From contig CM045733.1 in the NCBI GenBank assembly GCA_024760905.1, positions 37,107,501 through 37,171,500 of the forward strand: a DNA stretch of 64,000 nucleotides, read 5' to 3'. Below the pieces are notes generated by a model. It saw only the letters and a list, made by a program, of their open reading frames with translations. It did not search any database and was not told where the DNA came from. A program made the position numbers and the translations under genes. This DNA comes from Plotosus lineatus. Its lineage: Eukaryota; Chordata; Actinopteri; Siluriformes; Plotosidae. Shown here piece after piece: positions 54,601 to 57,234 of this stretch (positions are counted from its first letter, which is position 1; every line of letters begins with the position of its first letter).

Positions 54601-57234
54601 TTTTTTAGTTAAAATTCTGTTTTTTCGACAATCAATGACTGAAGATTTCTTTTATTTTTTTTTTCCATTTTTCTTATTTTTATACCAGAAAAGAAATCTA
54701 AAAAATACTGATCACAGGATTTGTATATACAGTATTAGTGGCATAGAGTATTTTTGGCAAGTCAAAAGATAATTATGCTGCTTCGAGTGATTTTTCTGGA
54801 GAACACAGCTTAAATTTCACAAAAATATATGCACAATAAATTTTGTGCCTAAATATATACAGTGGTACCTCACTTTACAAAATTAATCCGTTCTAGAGCC
54901 TTTTTCGTAACCTGCATTTTTCGTAAATTGAACCGCATTTTAGGGGCAGTGGTGGTCTAGTGGTATAGGGCGCTGGATCGCTGATCCAAAGGTTGGGGTA
55001 TTTGAGTCCCACTCTCCACAAGGTTCTCAATGTCCGTGTCTATGTGTGTGACCATGTATAGTGTGTCAAATAACCAATATATAACATGCTTCCATACTGA
55101 GGAATCCTGTCCTTTGTCTCCCGTAGTTCCACACATCTAAAGTTAATGTCTTGCATCAGGGATTGGTTTCTTATTCACAAAATGTATGATTTTTCATTTT
55201 TGAGGACAGCGATGTAAGTTATGTATTGGGAATCATTAAAATTATGAAAGGTGGTATGGTGGCATAGCGGCTATCCTTAGGTTCGAGTTTCAGGCTTGGC
55301 TTGGTCATTTCTGTTTGAATTCTGAATGTTTTGTTGCCTGTGGGGGTTTCCTCAAGATACTCCGGTTTCCTTCCACAGTCAAAAAACATGTACATTAGAC
55401 TAATTGGCTGTTCATAATGGCCCCTAGGTTTTTTAATTGAATGGTTGTGTGTCTGTGTTGGCCCTGCCATGGTGGGTGTACCCTGCCTTCAAGCTAGTGT
55501 CAACTTGGCAAATGAGTGAGTAGGGAAGTGAGTGAAATTAATTTGTTTATTCATTATATAAGCTACTTGATGATAATTAGGGTCATGAGTTGACTGCTGC
55601 CCATCTCAGTCGACTCTGGAGGAGGGCAGTGAACAACCTGGACAGCTTACCGGGCCATTGCAGGGCCAACATACACACAGTCATTCACTATCACATTCAC
55701 ACATAGGGGTGGTTTGGAATAGCCAATTAGCCTACTAAGCATATTTTTGAACTGTGGAAGGAAACCAGAATACCTGCAGGAAATGTATGCAAGCATGGGG
55801 CTGAACATGCAAACGCCATACAGAAACGTCCCAAAGCGTAACTCTTACTGTACGTCTGAAATTTGCTAAAATACGCCTGTTTTAGTGATACTGTCCAGTA
55901 TCTCAGTAAAGTGCAACCATCCTGCAGTAACAACCTAAATCATCACTTACATCCAAACCTCACGGTGGCCTGCTTGCTGACGACTATACCATAAACATTC
56001 TTTGCATCACATACATATTTTCCAGCATGCTTATTCTTGTCTGGATTGGTGATCACCAAGTTTCCGCCCACTAAACTGTAGTGTTCATCTGGCTGTTCCA
56101 GCAGCTTAATCTCCCAGTTATTATGCCACCATCTGCAAAGAAATAGTAAACAGAGAGCCACATAAGGTAAAGGAAGAACTGTAAAACTCAATATTCTTTA
56201 ATATTTGGCATACAGGGTTTTTTTTGGTTTACTGTATTTGTTTTTTTGTTTTTTTTTCAATAGATGTACATACAGGACTTATATAATAATATAATACAAA
56301 ACATAATATAATACAGAGATATTTATTTAAATGGTTACTTGATAGTGGCTGGAGGGTTCGCTCGAACTCGGCAGTTCATAGAGATTTTGTTCTCAGGAGA
56401 ATCCTCAGCATATACAGTGTCTAAAGGCTCCTCTTCAAATATGGGTCCAAAACCTGTGGCCTCCTCTGAAACACAAATAAACATATTTATCATAAATTCA
56501 TATAACGTGTACAAATATACAGCATATGCACTTACTCGACTATCGGAAAAGAAGGCTGATGAGTATATTCATATTATACAGTGATCCCTTACTTTTTGCA
56601 GTTAATGGGGACTGAGACCCTGTTGTGACCACCAAATTTCCACGAAGTGGGATCGACCCCCTGACTGACGTATACGTAGATATATTTTATATATATATAT
56701 AATATCAATAAATACATATTCAACACTTGAAATACTTTTAATAACAATTAAACAATCAAAAATAATGCATAAGATGTAAATAAAATATAAATACACATAC
56801 ATACAGAGGCGCGTGTCTGGGGGATTTTGGTTTATTTTTATTTGTTTGGGGTTTTTTGCATAATTGACCATGTTTTGTGGCATTTTCGATGAATATTTTC
56901 GTAAAACCAATGATGCAATGAAGCAGCAGGAACTGAAGTGCGAAGTAGCGAGGGATCACTGTACAATGTATCGGAAGAAAAAAGAAATATGTCTCACTGT
57001 CAAAGATTCTTGGCTCGAAGAACCGAGGCTTAATGGCGTCTACAGAAAGAACAATAACAAACTTATTTGCAATCAGAACATTTTTGTGCTTATGGAGAGT
57101 GCATTTAAAGTGAACATTAAAAATAAATGCATATAGAGTTAAAATACGTATTTAATGAATTTCTTTAGTGGTATTTGCATACCTCCCAATAAAATCAAAG
57201 AGAAAAAACTCAGCAACACAGCCAGGGTTTCCAT
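4771..57234 (-). CDS. cntn1: contactin-1, complete coding region in 22 exons
   Basis: GPI-anchored neural cell-adhesion protein of the contactin/F3 family; in vertebrates contactin-1 partners Caspr and neurofascin at paranodal axon-glia junctions and acts in axon growth (family knowledge). Joining the 22 exons listed below gives 3,045 nt, 1,014 residues plus TAG; the human protein is about the same length. Order: hydrophobic signal peptide (about residues 1-17); six Ig domains with Cys pairs at C49-C101, C145-C198, C250-C297, C339-C378, C423-C471 and C513-C570; four FnIII domains (about 589-690, 695-795, 796-896, 897-987); hydrophobic GPI tail (988-1014). N-glycosylation sequons include N245, N325, N444, N460, N481 and N578. 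Ig- and FnIII-segment wording (for example FGPIFEE, RRFVSQT, PKAAPKP-like, [10 protein letters not shown]) is specific to contactin-1 rather than other contactins. Teleosts have cntn1a and cntn1b; the copy is not resolved. Introns are packed with transposons, but all coding exons are open. Confidence 0.93.
5060..5216 (-). CDS. cntn1: cntn1 coding exon 21 (FnIII-4 end)
   Basis: Acceptor TTTAG at 5218-5217, chosen over a CAG 11 nt downstream because it keeps the frame and the G-Y-K-x-L-x-R strand. Donor GTGTGC. Residues 936-987 with [30 protein letters not shown]. Confidence 0.92.
5440..5840 (+). mobile_element. Tc1-like DNA transposon remnant
   Basis: Nucleotide text such as GATCTCAAGGAAGTTGGGAC and ACCATAGTCACCAAGGAAAC matches the 5' half of fish Tc1 transposase genes. 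No open frame remains. Termini are not clear. Confidence 0.55.
5934..6270 (+). mobile_element. tRNA/RTE composite SINE, full-length copy
   Basis: The tRNA-like head has an A box (TGGTCTAGTGG, about 5939) and B box (GGTTCGAGTCC, about 5985). The middle is unique. A block at 6166-6220 resembles the 5' UTR of the resident RTE, and the end at 6221-6270 (GATTCGCTGTGGCGACTCCTG..) resembles the RTE 3' end, followed by a GAAA-rich tail. Direct repeats of GTGTTTAGAAGGA lie near both ends (about 5901 and 6271), consistent with a target-site duplication. Confidence 0.8.
6300..7577 (-). mobile_element. RTE-like LINE copy with large internal deletion
   Basis: Minus-strand frames at 7287-6802, 6818-6633 and 6552-6295 carry family sequence. 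One frame jumps from the endonuclease N-terminus (ILCVQETRW..) straight to mid-RT ([14 protein letters not shown]), so about 1.5 kb is missing. The 3' end is cut before the final GDP codons. The 5' leader is split by a TG tract at 7455-7547, with the leader start (GCTGCCGTGAGG on the minus strand) at about 7577. Confidence 0.85.
7455..7547. repeat. TG microsatellite
   Basis: About 45 TG units with one interruption, inside the RTE 5' leader. The histidine/threonine and cysteine/valine frames across it are artefacts. Confidence 0.97.
7580..7900 (+). mobile_element. Tc1 transposase C-terminal remnant
   Basis: Contains the frame [21 protein letters not shown], matching the Tc1 WPxQSPDLNPIENLW motif that holds the third catalytic acid region. 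The rest is degraded. Confidence 0.7.
7901..9138. other. non-coding stretch, unclassified repeat-like
   Basis: No gene seen. The 8080-9060 part (phrases such as ATTAAACAGGAAGTTGCC and AAACAGGAAGTGGGCATTCC) looks like a degraded interspersed repeat with internal similarity, but I cannot name it. Confidence 0.35.
9145..9650. repeat. long inverted (fold-back) repeat
   Basis: The left arm at 9145-9385 and right arm at 9650-9489 are reverse complements over most of their length (for example TGTGGTTTTAATTTTAGTGT in both). The left arm carries about 60-70 extra bases at 9183-9245. The central loop is about 100 nt. Arms are roughly 160-240 bp. Confidence 0.85.
9780..10425 (-). mobile_element. probable Tigger/pogo-type element remnant
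   Basis: The minus strand starts near 10425 with TACAGTGGAGCCTCGGAATC, a Tigger-like terminus. About 9960-9840 reads [28 protein letters not shown], resembling the C-terminal tail of fish Tigger-type transposases. The opposite terminus is not found. Confidence 0.45.
9962..10007. repeat. CATA tetranucleotide microsatellite
   Basis: About 11 units of ACAT/CATA, lying inside the Tigger-like remnant between two GCTTTAGCGCTTTAG-like stretches. Confidence 0.95.
10607..10722 (-). CDS. cntn1: cntn1 coding exon 20 (FnIII-4 start)
   Basis: Acceptor TTTTCAG, donor GTGTGT. Residues 897-935, with [16 protein letters not shown] and EGYK at the end. Phase 1 in, phase 0 out. Confidence 0.9.
11300..11645 (+). 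mobile_element. RTE-like LINE, 5' fragment, plus orientation
   Basis: Carries the family 5' leader (CCATGAGGGGGGCACAAGCC, CGGTCGAGGCCCG, ACTGTTGGTCGAAG) and the ORF start down to GAGCTGGCTGACATG, then stops abruptly at the 3' end of the opposite-strand copy. Confidence 0.85.
11646..14763 (-). mobile_element. RTE-like LINE, most intact copy
   Basis: A nearly complete element. The 5' leader (AATGCAGCCATGAGGCGGGG on the minus strand) begins at about 14763. The ORF runs to the TGA at 11650-11648. The usual tail (AGCCGAAAG then GAA repeats) is missing, because the copy joins an inverted 5' fragment at 11645. It lies in the intron between cntn1 exons 19 and 20, in the same orientation as the gene. 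Confidence 0.9.
11648..14635 (-). CDS. RTE endonuclease/reverse transcriptase, 995-codon open frame
   Basis: Single ORF of a non-LTR retrotransposon that would nick target DNA and reverse-transcribe its own RNA. The N-terminus is basic ([18 protein letters not shown], about residues 36-55). The APE-type endonuclease has [22 protein letters not shown] and a KQHRMVV block in place of the usual SDH. The RT has [52 protein letters not shown], then FADDNVIC (catalytic FADD; other copies have FADDIVIC) and KYLGS. The C-terminus has [10 protein letters not shown], a [12 protein letters not shown] basic patch and a final GDP. Length fits the RTE family. The start Met (14635) is the first in frame and may not be the one used. 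No stop or shift is present. Confidence 0.85.
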   Translation of the reverse strand: MQMINTEFIPDWSRPGLTTTAISAVNQQGADGNWTTVGRRRRGGRRVRRQREKRKCVGLGLRAGTLNVGTMQGKDRELADMMQRRKVDILCVQETRWKVRKARSLGAGFKLFYNGVDGKRNGVGVILKEGFVRNVLDVKRVSDRVMSLKLEIEGVMVNVVSAYAPQAGCKLEEKERFWSDLDEVMQSTPRGERVVIGADFNGHVGAGNRGDEEVMGRFGNQDRNTEGQMLIDFAKRMEMAVVNTFFKKKQKHRVTYESGGKSTQVDYILCRRCNLKEVRDCKVVVGESVAKQHRMVVCRMTLMVRKVKKAKAEQKTKWWKLKKEECRVVFKEELKQALGGQEVLPEDWTTTASVIRETGRRVLGVSSGRKVDKETWWWNEEVQECVQKKRLAKKKWDIERTEESKQEYRETQRKAKVAVSKAKQRAYDDLYDRLNSKEGENDLYRLAQQRNRGGKDVQQVRVIKDREGNVLTDDRSVLGRWKEYFEELMNEENEREKRVEGVTVEEQEVAKISKGEVRRALKRMKSGKAVGPDDIPVEVWKCLWEVAVDFLTRIFNKVLESEQMPEEWRRSVLVPIFKNKGDVQSCGNYRGIKLMSHTMKLWERIVEARLRAEVSICEQQFGFMPRKSTTDAMFALRMLIEKYREGQKELHCAFVDLEKAYDRVPREELWYCMRKSGVTEKYVRVVQDMYERCKTVVRCAVGVTEEFKVEVGLHQGSALSPFLFAMAMDRLTDEVRQESPWTMMFADDNVICSESRDQVEENLERWRYALERRGLKVSLSKTEYMCVNDKEPRGTLRLQGAEIKKVEDFKYLGSTIQSNGECGKEVKKRVQAGWNRWRKVSGVMCDRRVSARMKGKVYKTVMRPAMLYGLETVALGKRQESELEVAEMKMLRFSLGVTRMDRIRNEYIRGTGHVRCFGDKVREARLRWFGHVQRRDSEYIGRRMLRLELPGKRPRGRPKRRFMDAVKADMKVVGVRVEDAEDRERWRQSICSGDP
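15002..15191 (-). CDS. cntn1: cntn1 coding exon 19 (FnIII-3 end)
   Basis: Acceptor TGTATAG, donor GTAAGC. Residues 834-896: [36 protein letters not shown]. The most intact RTE copy lies in the intron that follows. Confidence 0.93.
15560..15760 (-). mobile_element. SINE-like repeat fragment (tRNA-head family 2)
   Basis: Phrases such as GCAGGGCCAACACACAC and TTTGGACCATGGAAGGAAA match, on the minus strand, the common fish repeat that includes CCTTCCACAGTCCAAA and GGCCCTGC. It is cut on the right by the RTE at 15761. Confidence 0.55.
15761..18185 (+). mobile_element. RTE-like LINE copy, 3' truncated
   Basis: The 5' leader at 15761 is interrupted by a GT tract and a G run (15776-15832). Endonuclease (16204-16602, then shifted) and RT pieces (16924-17523, 17534-17911, 17943-18185) are separated by stops and frameshifts. 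The copy ends just after the RT active site ([10 protein letters not shown], with A to T before the DD) and joins a minus-strand SINE. Confidence 0.9.
15776..15832. repeat. GT microsatellite with adjoining G run
   Basis: About 18 GT units followed by GGGGGAGGGGGGGGGGGG, within the RTE 5' leader. Confidence 0.95.
18186..18489 (-). mobile_element. tRNA/RTE composite SINE, minus copy, tail truncated
   Basis: The reverse complement contains the tRNA-like head (A and B boxes at about 18480-18425, GGTTGGGGGTTCGAATCCC), the AACTGGGTTATCAAAGG middle and the RTE-5'-UTR-like block (GTTGTGTCAGGAAGGCATCC). The final GCTGTGGCGAC part is missing where it meets the RTE. Confidence 0.8.
18388..18409. repeat. 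poly-G run inside the SINE
   Basis: About 22 G at the position where the full-length SINE has CCCCCC on the other strand, so it is an expansion of an internal C run. Confidence 0.9.
18993..19105 (-). CDS. cntn1: cntn1 coding exon 18 (FnIII-3 start)
   Basis: Acceptor CTTGCAG, donor GTATGC. Residues 796-833, from TQAPLDV through [13 protein letters not shown] to IDGYQ, ending in phase 0. Confidence 0.92.
19130..20125. other. AT-rich intron sequence
   Basis: Intron between cntn1 exons 17 and 18. Contains an AT repeat at about 19548-19566. The 19654-19981 frames are chance ORFs. No element recognised. Confidence 0.5.
20129..20200 (+). mobile_element. Tigger-like terminal fragment
   Basis: TACAGACGCTCCTCGACTTACGTT matches the left end of the 1.05-kb TIR element at 46897. 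Only about 70 bp remain. Confidence 0.5.
20203..20925. mobile_element. Tigger-type inverted-repeat element
   Basis: The left end (TACATGGATTCCTCACTTTC) and right end (reverse complement TATGCAGGGATCCCTCGCTA) are related inverted termini of the same family as the element at 56577. The interior includes a second piece of Tigger-like sequence near 20420-20490. No transposase frame. Confidence 0.6.
21198..21429 (-). CDS. cntn1: cntn1 coding exon 17 (FnIII-2)
   Basis: Acceptor TTTCCAG, donor GTGAGA. The largest coding exon (232 nt), residues 719-795: [39 protein letters not shown]. Confidence 0.93.
21550..21620 (-). CDS. cntn1: cntn1 coding exon 16 (FnIII-2 start)
   Basis: Acceptor TTTTCAG, donor GTAAGT. 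A 71-nt exon, residues 695-718: [10 protein letters not shown]...ELIVTWT. Too short for ordinary ORF finding; identified from phase and homology. Confidence 0.9.
21746..21895 (-). CDS. cntn1: cntn1 coding exon 15 (FnIII-1 end)
   Basis: Acceptor TGTTTAG, donor GTAAGT. Residues 645-694 with [21 protein letters not shown], the FnIII strand-F Tyr motif and N-x-G turn. Confidence 0.92.
22396..22563 (-). CDS. cntn1: cntn1 coding exon 14 (FnIII-1 start)
   Basis: Acceptor GCATTAG, donor GTGAGT. Residues 589-644, opening with the [13 protein letters not shown]g-to-FnIII linker, then TSVKLAW, a FnIII strand with its core Trp. A Tc1 remnant lies close upstream of the acceptor. Confidence 0.92.
22640..23535 (+). 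mobile_element. Tc1-like transposon, degraded transposase
   Basis: Plus-strand frames carry [32 protein letters not shown] and [24 protein letters not shown] in different registers: the DDE-family Tc1 core with its second D (WSDGTK) and PIENRW region. The 3' end text (GGTGCTAATATTTGTAGCAC) is typical of fish Tc1. It sits about 80 bp from the cntn1 exon 14 acceptor. Confidence 0.85.
23540..25940. other. intron sequence, no recognised gene
   Basis: Long stretch between cntn1 exons 13 and 14. Frames at 24043-24342 and 24642-24872 are open but have no features I recognise. Possibly decayed transposon, since the text is unusually even in base content, but unsupported. Confidence 0.4.
25945..26130 (-). 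mobile_element. tRNA/RTE composite SINE, 5' part only
   Basis: The reverse complement shows the degraded tRNA head (GGTTGGGGGTTTAAGCCCC), then AACTGGGTTATCAAAGG and the CCATGTCTCCCACTGTC middle. Both RTE-like blocks are absent. Confidence 0.75.
26165..26275 (+). mobile_element. SINE-like repeat tail (family 2)
   Basis: GTCCAGAGTGTACTCTGGCC and AGAGTCAGCTGAGATGGGC match the 3' part of the common fish repeat that reads CCAGGGTGTACCCCGCC..AGCTGGGATAGGC. Confidence 0.5.
26454..26577 (-). CDS. cntn1: cntn1 coding exon 13 (Ig6, second half)
   Basis: Acceptor GCGTATAG, donor GTTGGT. Residues 548-588 with [16 protein letters not shown] (Cys570), [10 protein letters not shown]. The intron to exon 12 is only 104 nt. 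Confidence 0.92.
26682..26854 (-). CDS. cntn1: cntn1 coding exon 12 (Ig6, first half)
   Basis: Acceptor TTTGCAG, donor GTAAGA. Residues 490-547 with [11 protein letters not shown] (Cys513), ASYDPSFD and Y-I-I-D-F, as in contactin Ig6. Follows the longest intron (9.6 kb). Confidence 0.92.
26960..27135 (+). mobile_element. SINE-like repeat fragment (family 2)
   Basis: GGTTTCCTTCCACAGTCCAA and ACATTAGACTAATTTGCTAT match the middle block of the family also seen at 55245 and 57435. Confidence 0.55.
27560..27870 (+). repeat. two diverged tandem units
   Basis: About 115-bp units at 27560-27675 and 27735-27870 share CTTTGTTTC-AAGG, ACCTGCTTAAT-CATTG and TTTTAGG-TAT-TACCATGGTTT with substitutions. 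Origin unknown. Confidence 0.65.
27935..28198 (+). mobile_element. tRNA/RTE composite SINE, head missing
   Basis: Begins within the middle (GTGCGGCTAACTGGGTTATC) and continues through GGGTTGTGACAGGAAAGGCA and GATTCGCTGTGGCGACTCCC to an AAAGAAAG tail. Confidence 0.85.
28199..28717. other. intron sequence, nothing recognised
   Basis: Mixed AT-rich intron sequence between the SINE and the hAT element. No frame or repeat identified. Confidence 0.5.
28718..29522 (-). mobile_element. hAT-superfamily element with 8-bp target duplication
   Basis: Element 28726-29514, flanked by perfect GAATAAAA repeats (28718-28725 and 29515-29522). Ends are inverted repeats: CAGGGGTCCCCAAAC on the left, and CAGTGTTCCCCAAAC when the right end is reversed. 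Minus-strand frames (29322-29074 and 29243-28965) carry [25 protein letters not shown] and [12 protein letters not shown], resembling the BED-finger N-terminus of hAT transposases of the ZBED5/GTF2IRD2 type, split by frameshifts. Internally deleted and non-autonomous. Confidence 0.85.
29523..30539. other. intron sequence, nothing recognised
   Basis: No element or coding frame supported. The frame at 29702-30010 is probably chance. Confidence 0.45.
30540..31980 (-). mobile_element. LINE family C, endonuclease region and start of RT linker
   Basis: The minus strand reads [33 protein letters not shown] (endonuclease E motif), then after shifts [30 protein letters not shown] and [15 protein letters not shown] (the DH motif), and on to [20 protein letters not shown]. 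This is an APE-type LINE endonuclease clearly different from the abundant RTE family. The RT itself is absent. The longest open part is 31477-30851. Confidence 0.8.
32061..32265 (-). mobile_element. RTE-like LINE 3' part, left half of a split old copy
   Basis: Minus-strand C-terminal RTE coding sequence ([13 protein letters not shown] region), interrupted at 32265 by the next RTE copy and resumed at 35456. Confidence 0.85.
32266..35455 (+). mobile_element. RTE-like LINE, full-length copy with three in-frame stops
   Basis: 5' leader at 32266 (CATAAATGCAGCCATGAGGT near the start), 3' tail of about 13 GAA units. Coding frame 32401-35391 stays in a single register with premature stops at 34153-34155 (TAG for CAG), 34843-34845 (TGA for TCA) and 35155-35157 (TGA for GGA). 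The endonuclease and RT motifs ([16 protein letters not shown]) are intact between them. Flanked by ATCCAT on both sides (32260-32265, 35456-35461). Confidence 0.92.
35415..35455. repeat. GAA tail of the RTE copy
   Basis: About 13 GAA units ending the plus-strand RTE, the longest such tail in the window. Confidence 0.95.
35456..35637 (-). mobile_element. RTE-like LINE, right half of the split old copy
   Basis: Continues the sequence broken at 32265 (TCCTCGTTACTTCCAAAGAG..). It ends near 35637, where about 35 bp of the same RTE region (GATGGATAGGCTCAGGAATG) follows in opposite orientation (35634-35668). Confidence 0.85.
35661..36134 (-). pseudogene. unidentified ORF with one in-frame stop
   Basis: Minus-strand frame from 36134 ([21 protein letters not shown]..) continues in register past a single TAG at 35936-35934 to 35661. 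It has a Cys/His-rich block ([15 protein letters not shown]) and a later [16 protein letters not shown] block. CAA|GTGAGT next to the stop could instead be a splice donor. I do not recognise the protein. It could be a retrocopy fragment, an unknown transposon ORF or a decayed exon. Confidence 0.35.
36393..36480 (+). mobile_element. SINE-like repeat, tRNA-like head (family 2)
   Basis: GGCGACATGGTGGCATAGTG is an A-box-like start; GGTTTGAATTCC is the B-box-like element; it ends at GTGTGGAGTTTG, 5' part only. Its end is about 10 bp from the splice donor of cntn1 exon 11. Confidence 0.6.
36493..36620 (-). CDS. cntn1: cntn1 coding exon 11 (Ig5, second half)
   Basis: Acceptor TTCACAG, donor GTCAGT. 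Residues 447-489: [11 protein letters not shown] at 471, [17 protein letters not shown]-like repeat starts about 10 nt inside the downstream intron (see findings). Confidence 0.92.
36853..37350 (+). mobile_element. Tigger-type inverted-repeat element with CA tracts, right end missing
   Basis: The left terminus TACAGTCGGCCCCCTTCTTA matches the right terminus of the element at 43439. The inside has the family phrases CATTCAAACGCGCCATTCAA and GCGCGAGTTGCTCTCTC, then a CA tract and GTGATTCCCGGTG. Confidence 0.65.
37021..37277. repeat. duplicated CA microsatellite unit
   Basis: CA tracts at 37026-37122 and 37211-37277, each followed by near-identical sequence (GTGATTCCC.GTGCCA.GGTCATTGTAAGAT.ATAACTCTGC). 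A tandem duplication of tract plus about 80 bp. Confidence 0.9.
37430..37619 (+). mobile_element. LINE RT C-terminal fragment, left half
   Basis: Reads in pieces [11 protein letters not shown] and ..[12 protein letters not shown], like the [12 protein letters not shown] block of L2/CR1-type reverse transcriptases. Interrupted at 37619 by an RTE and continued at 40782. Confidence 0.6.
37604..40797 (+). mobile_element. RTE-like LINE, full length, with 16-bp target duplication
   Basis: Element 37620-40781, flanked by AATGCTTGCCT(A/C)CAAA at 37604-37619 and 40782-40797 (15 of 16 match). The ORF is in three registers: 37940-38430 (endonuclease), 38424-39930 (RT), then 39930-40750 (FADDIVIC through the final GDP), so two small indels break it. 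The GAA tail is short. Confidence 0.92.
40782..41060 (+). mobile_element. LINE RT C-terminal fragment, right half
   Basis: Resumes the interrupted LINE with [12 protein letters not shown]..; the text W-x-NELSFDV and SLGVFKQLK resembles the ..LWNELP..S.S.FK..LK end of L2/CR1 reverse transcriptases. Degraded. Confidence 0.5.
41524..41674 (-). CDS. cntn1: cntn1 coding exon 10 (Ig5, first half)
   Basis: Acceptor GTCCTAG, donor GTAGGT. Residues 397-446 with [20 protein letters not shown] (Cys423) and sequon N444-S-S. The APKP block is characteristic of contactin Ig5. Confidence 0.92.
41760..41877 (-). CDS. cntn1: cntn1 coding exon 9 (Ig4, second half)
   Basis: Acceptor TTAAG, donor GTGAGT. Residues 358-396: the KGEL strand, FEDSGMYQC (Cys378), then [14 protein letters not shown]. 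Confidence 0.9.
42619..42780. repeat. GT and GA compound microsatellite
   Basis: GT tract, GA tract, GT, GA again, about 160 bp of dinucleotide repeat on the plus strand. Arg/Glu frames across it are artefacts. Confidence 0.97.
43021..43139. repeat. GT/GA microsatellite
   Basis: Short GT and GA runs, then about 35 GT units, within the same inverted-repeat element. Confidence 0.95.
43783..43907 (-). CDS. cntn1: cntn1 coding exon 8 (Ig4, first half)
   Basis: Acceptor CCCCAG. Residues 316-357 with [11 protein letters not shown], Cys339 and IRWLKDGY. The only donor that keeps the contactin frame is GTCTGT at 43782, which is weak at +3 to +5. Spliced to exon 9 it restores the family sequence (G-Y-x-Y-x-K-G-E-L). 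Confidence 0.85.
44107..44288 (-). CDS. cntn1: cntn1 coding exon 7 (Ig3 end)
   Basis: Acceptor TTCTTAG, donor GTAAGG. Residues 255-315, starting [10 protein letters not shown] and including Y-x-C at Cys297. Begins by completing the Asn255 codon (phase 2) and ends in phase 1. Confidence 0.92.
44350..45160. other. intron sequence, nothing recognised
   Basis: Between cntn1 exons 6 and 7. No coding frame or named repeat. Confidence 0.5.
45353..45575. repeat. 70-bp minisatellite, about 3.2 units
   Basis: Units begin at 45353, 45421, 45491 and (partial) 45561. Each starts CCCATTGGCTATCTCCCAAC or a variant, so inverted CCAAT boxes (ATTGG) recur at regular spacing. Confidence 0.85.
45589..45631. 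repeat. CA microsatellite
   Basis: About 21 AC units at the fixed position between minisatellite and HTH-like segment of the inverted-repeat element. Confidence 0.95.
46037..46136 (-). CDS. cntn1: cntn1 coding exon 6 (Ig3 start)
   Basis: Acceptor TTTCAG, donor GTAAGA. Residues 222-254, with sequon N245-V-T and Cys250 in the [11 protein letters not shown] block that is strongly conserved in contactin-1. Confidence 0.92.
46249..46470 (+). mobile_element. Tc1/mariner-type terminal fragment
   Basis: Starts TACAGTGGTATGAAAAAGTA and runs through ATTTCTGCATAAAATCACCA and CAAAATCACACAGATG, a widespread fish Tc1-type terminus with TA at its edge. No transposase present. Confidence 0.65.
46568..46774 (-). 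CDS. cntn1: cntn1 coding exon 5 (Ig2)
   Basis: Acceptor CATTAG, donor GTGAGT. Residues 153-221 with [16 protein letters not shown] and the strand-F motif around Cys198, closing Ig2. A 207-nt exon, phase 1 in and out. Confidence 0.92.
46897..47949. mobile_element. Tigger-like TIR element, about 1.05 kb, no transposase
   Basis: The left end TACAGACGCTCTCCGACTTA and right end (reversed TACAGATGCTCCCTGACTTA) are inverted repeats of about 24 bp with 2-4 mismatches, bounded by TA. This resembles vertebrate Tigger termini. The interior lacks long frames and has an AT tract at 47733-47749 and TAAG repeats at 47346-47361. Confidence 0.75.
48080..48175 (-). CDS. cntn1: cntn1 coding exon 4 (Ig2 start)
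   Basis: Acceptor TTCCAAG, donor GTAAGG. Residues 121-152, with strand-B Cys145 in the VVLLCDPP segment. The intron before it (48176-55950) holds the twin-primed LINE. Confidence 0.9.
48504..49097 (-). mobile_element. LINE family B, 3' end of the 3' segment
   Basis: The minus frame 48890-48564 reads [42 protein letters not shown] and [14 protein letters not shown], then shifts: the C-terminal region of a very common fish LINE (RT thumb and RGRP basic patch). I could not settle the clade (Rex1-like is my guess). Confidence 0.75.
49083..51701 (-). mobile_element. RTE-like LINE nested in LINE B, 15-bp target duplication
   Basis: Element 49098-51686, flanked by perfect CGTGAACAAGACTCC (49083-49097 and 51687-51701). 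Minus orientation; TTCTTC (the GAA tail) is at 49098. RT motifs are spread over frames 51217-50732, 50819-50577, 50580-50299, 50250-49897, 49893-49678 and 49535-49128. The endonuclease region is deleted between the 5' leader (about 51530) and the DFNGHVGAG codons. FADDIVIC is intact but the ORF has many shifts. Confidence 0.92.
51702..52149 (-). mobile_element. LINE family B, start of the 3' segment
   Basis: The minus strand reads through a worn RT catalytic block (F-A-A-N-F-V-L-L in place of FADDVVL), [14 protein letters not shown], then [26 protein letters not shown] at the RTE insertion point. Confidence 0.8.
52150..54085 (+). mobile_element. LINE family B, inverted 5' segment
   Basis: Begins with 5' leader sequence (ACCCACCACCAGTGGGAAGG) and the ORF start near 52262 (WNVTSL). 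Endonuclease frame 52305-52901: [65 protein letters not shown]. It continues, shifted, through the EN-RT linker and [11 protein letters not shown] to [16 protein letters not shown] and LRE. It ends mid-RT at 54085. Confidence 0.85.
54270..54590 (-). mobile_element. SINE-like repeat (family 2)
   Basis: Reads on the minus strand from a degraded tRNA-like head (GGCAACACAGTGGGGTAGTG) through CAGTCTTGCAAATTAGGC and GGTGTACC toward a worn tail. Confidence 0.6.
54860..54943 (+). mobile_element. Tigger-type terminus (family of 45161)
   Basis: TACAGTGGTACCTCACTTTA then AATTAATCCGTTCTAGAGCC: the terminal 80 bp of the inverted-repeat family, ending where a SINE head begins. Confidence 0.7.
54944..55045 (+). 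mobile_element. tRNA/RTE composite SINE, head only
   Basis: A box TGGTCTAGTGG at about 54953, B box region GGTATTTGAGTCCC at about 54996. The middle and RTE-like blocks are absent. Confidence 0.7.
55245..55515 (+). mobile_element. SINE-like repeat (family 2)
   Basis: GGTGGTATGGTGGCATAGCG, GTTCGAGTTTC, then CTCCGGTTTCCTTCCACAGT, ATTAGACTAATTGGCTGTTC and GTGGGTGTACCCTGCC: head, middle and tail in order. Confidence 0.65.
55560..55830 (-). mobile_element. SINE-like repeat (family 2)
   Basis: The reverse complement has CACAGTTCAAAAATATGC, AGGCTAATTGGCTATTCCAA and GGCCCTGCAATGGCCCGG, the family middle and tail. The head is worn. Confidence 0.6.
55951..56132 (-). CDS. cntn1: cntn1 coding exon 3 (Ig1, second half)
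   Basis: Acceptor TTTGCAG, donor GTAAGT. Residues 60-120, with [14 protein letters not shown] and the Ig1 D-x-A-G-x-Y-x-C equivalent ending at Cys101. Phase 2 in, phase 1 out. Confidence 0.92.
56339..56465 (-). CDS. cntn1: cntn1 coding exon 2 (Ig1, first half)
   Basis: Acceptor TTTCAG before 56465, donor GTAACC after 56339, phases 1 to 2. Encodes residues 18-59, with FGPIFEEEP at the mature N-terminus (the contactin-1 signature) and Ig1 Cys49. Confidence 0.9.
56577..56965. mobile_element. Tigger-type MITE, about 390 bp
   Basis: TIRs TACAGTGATCCCTTACTTTT (left) and, reversed from the right, TACAGTGATCCCTCGCTACT, bounded by TA. Same family as 20203-20925. The interior has no coding capacity. 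Confidence 0.8.
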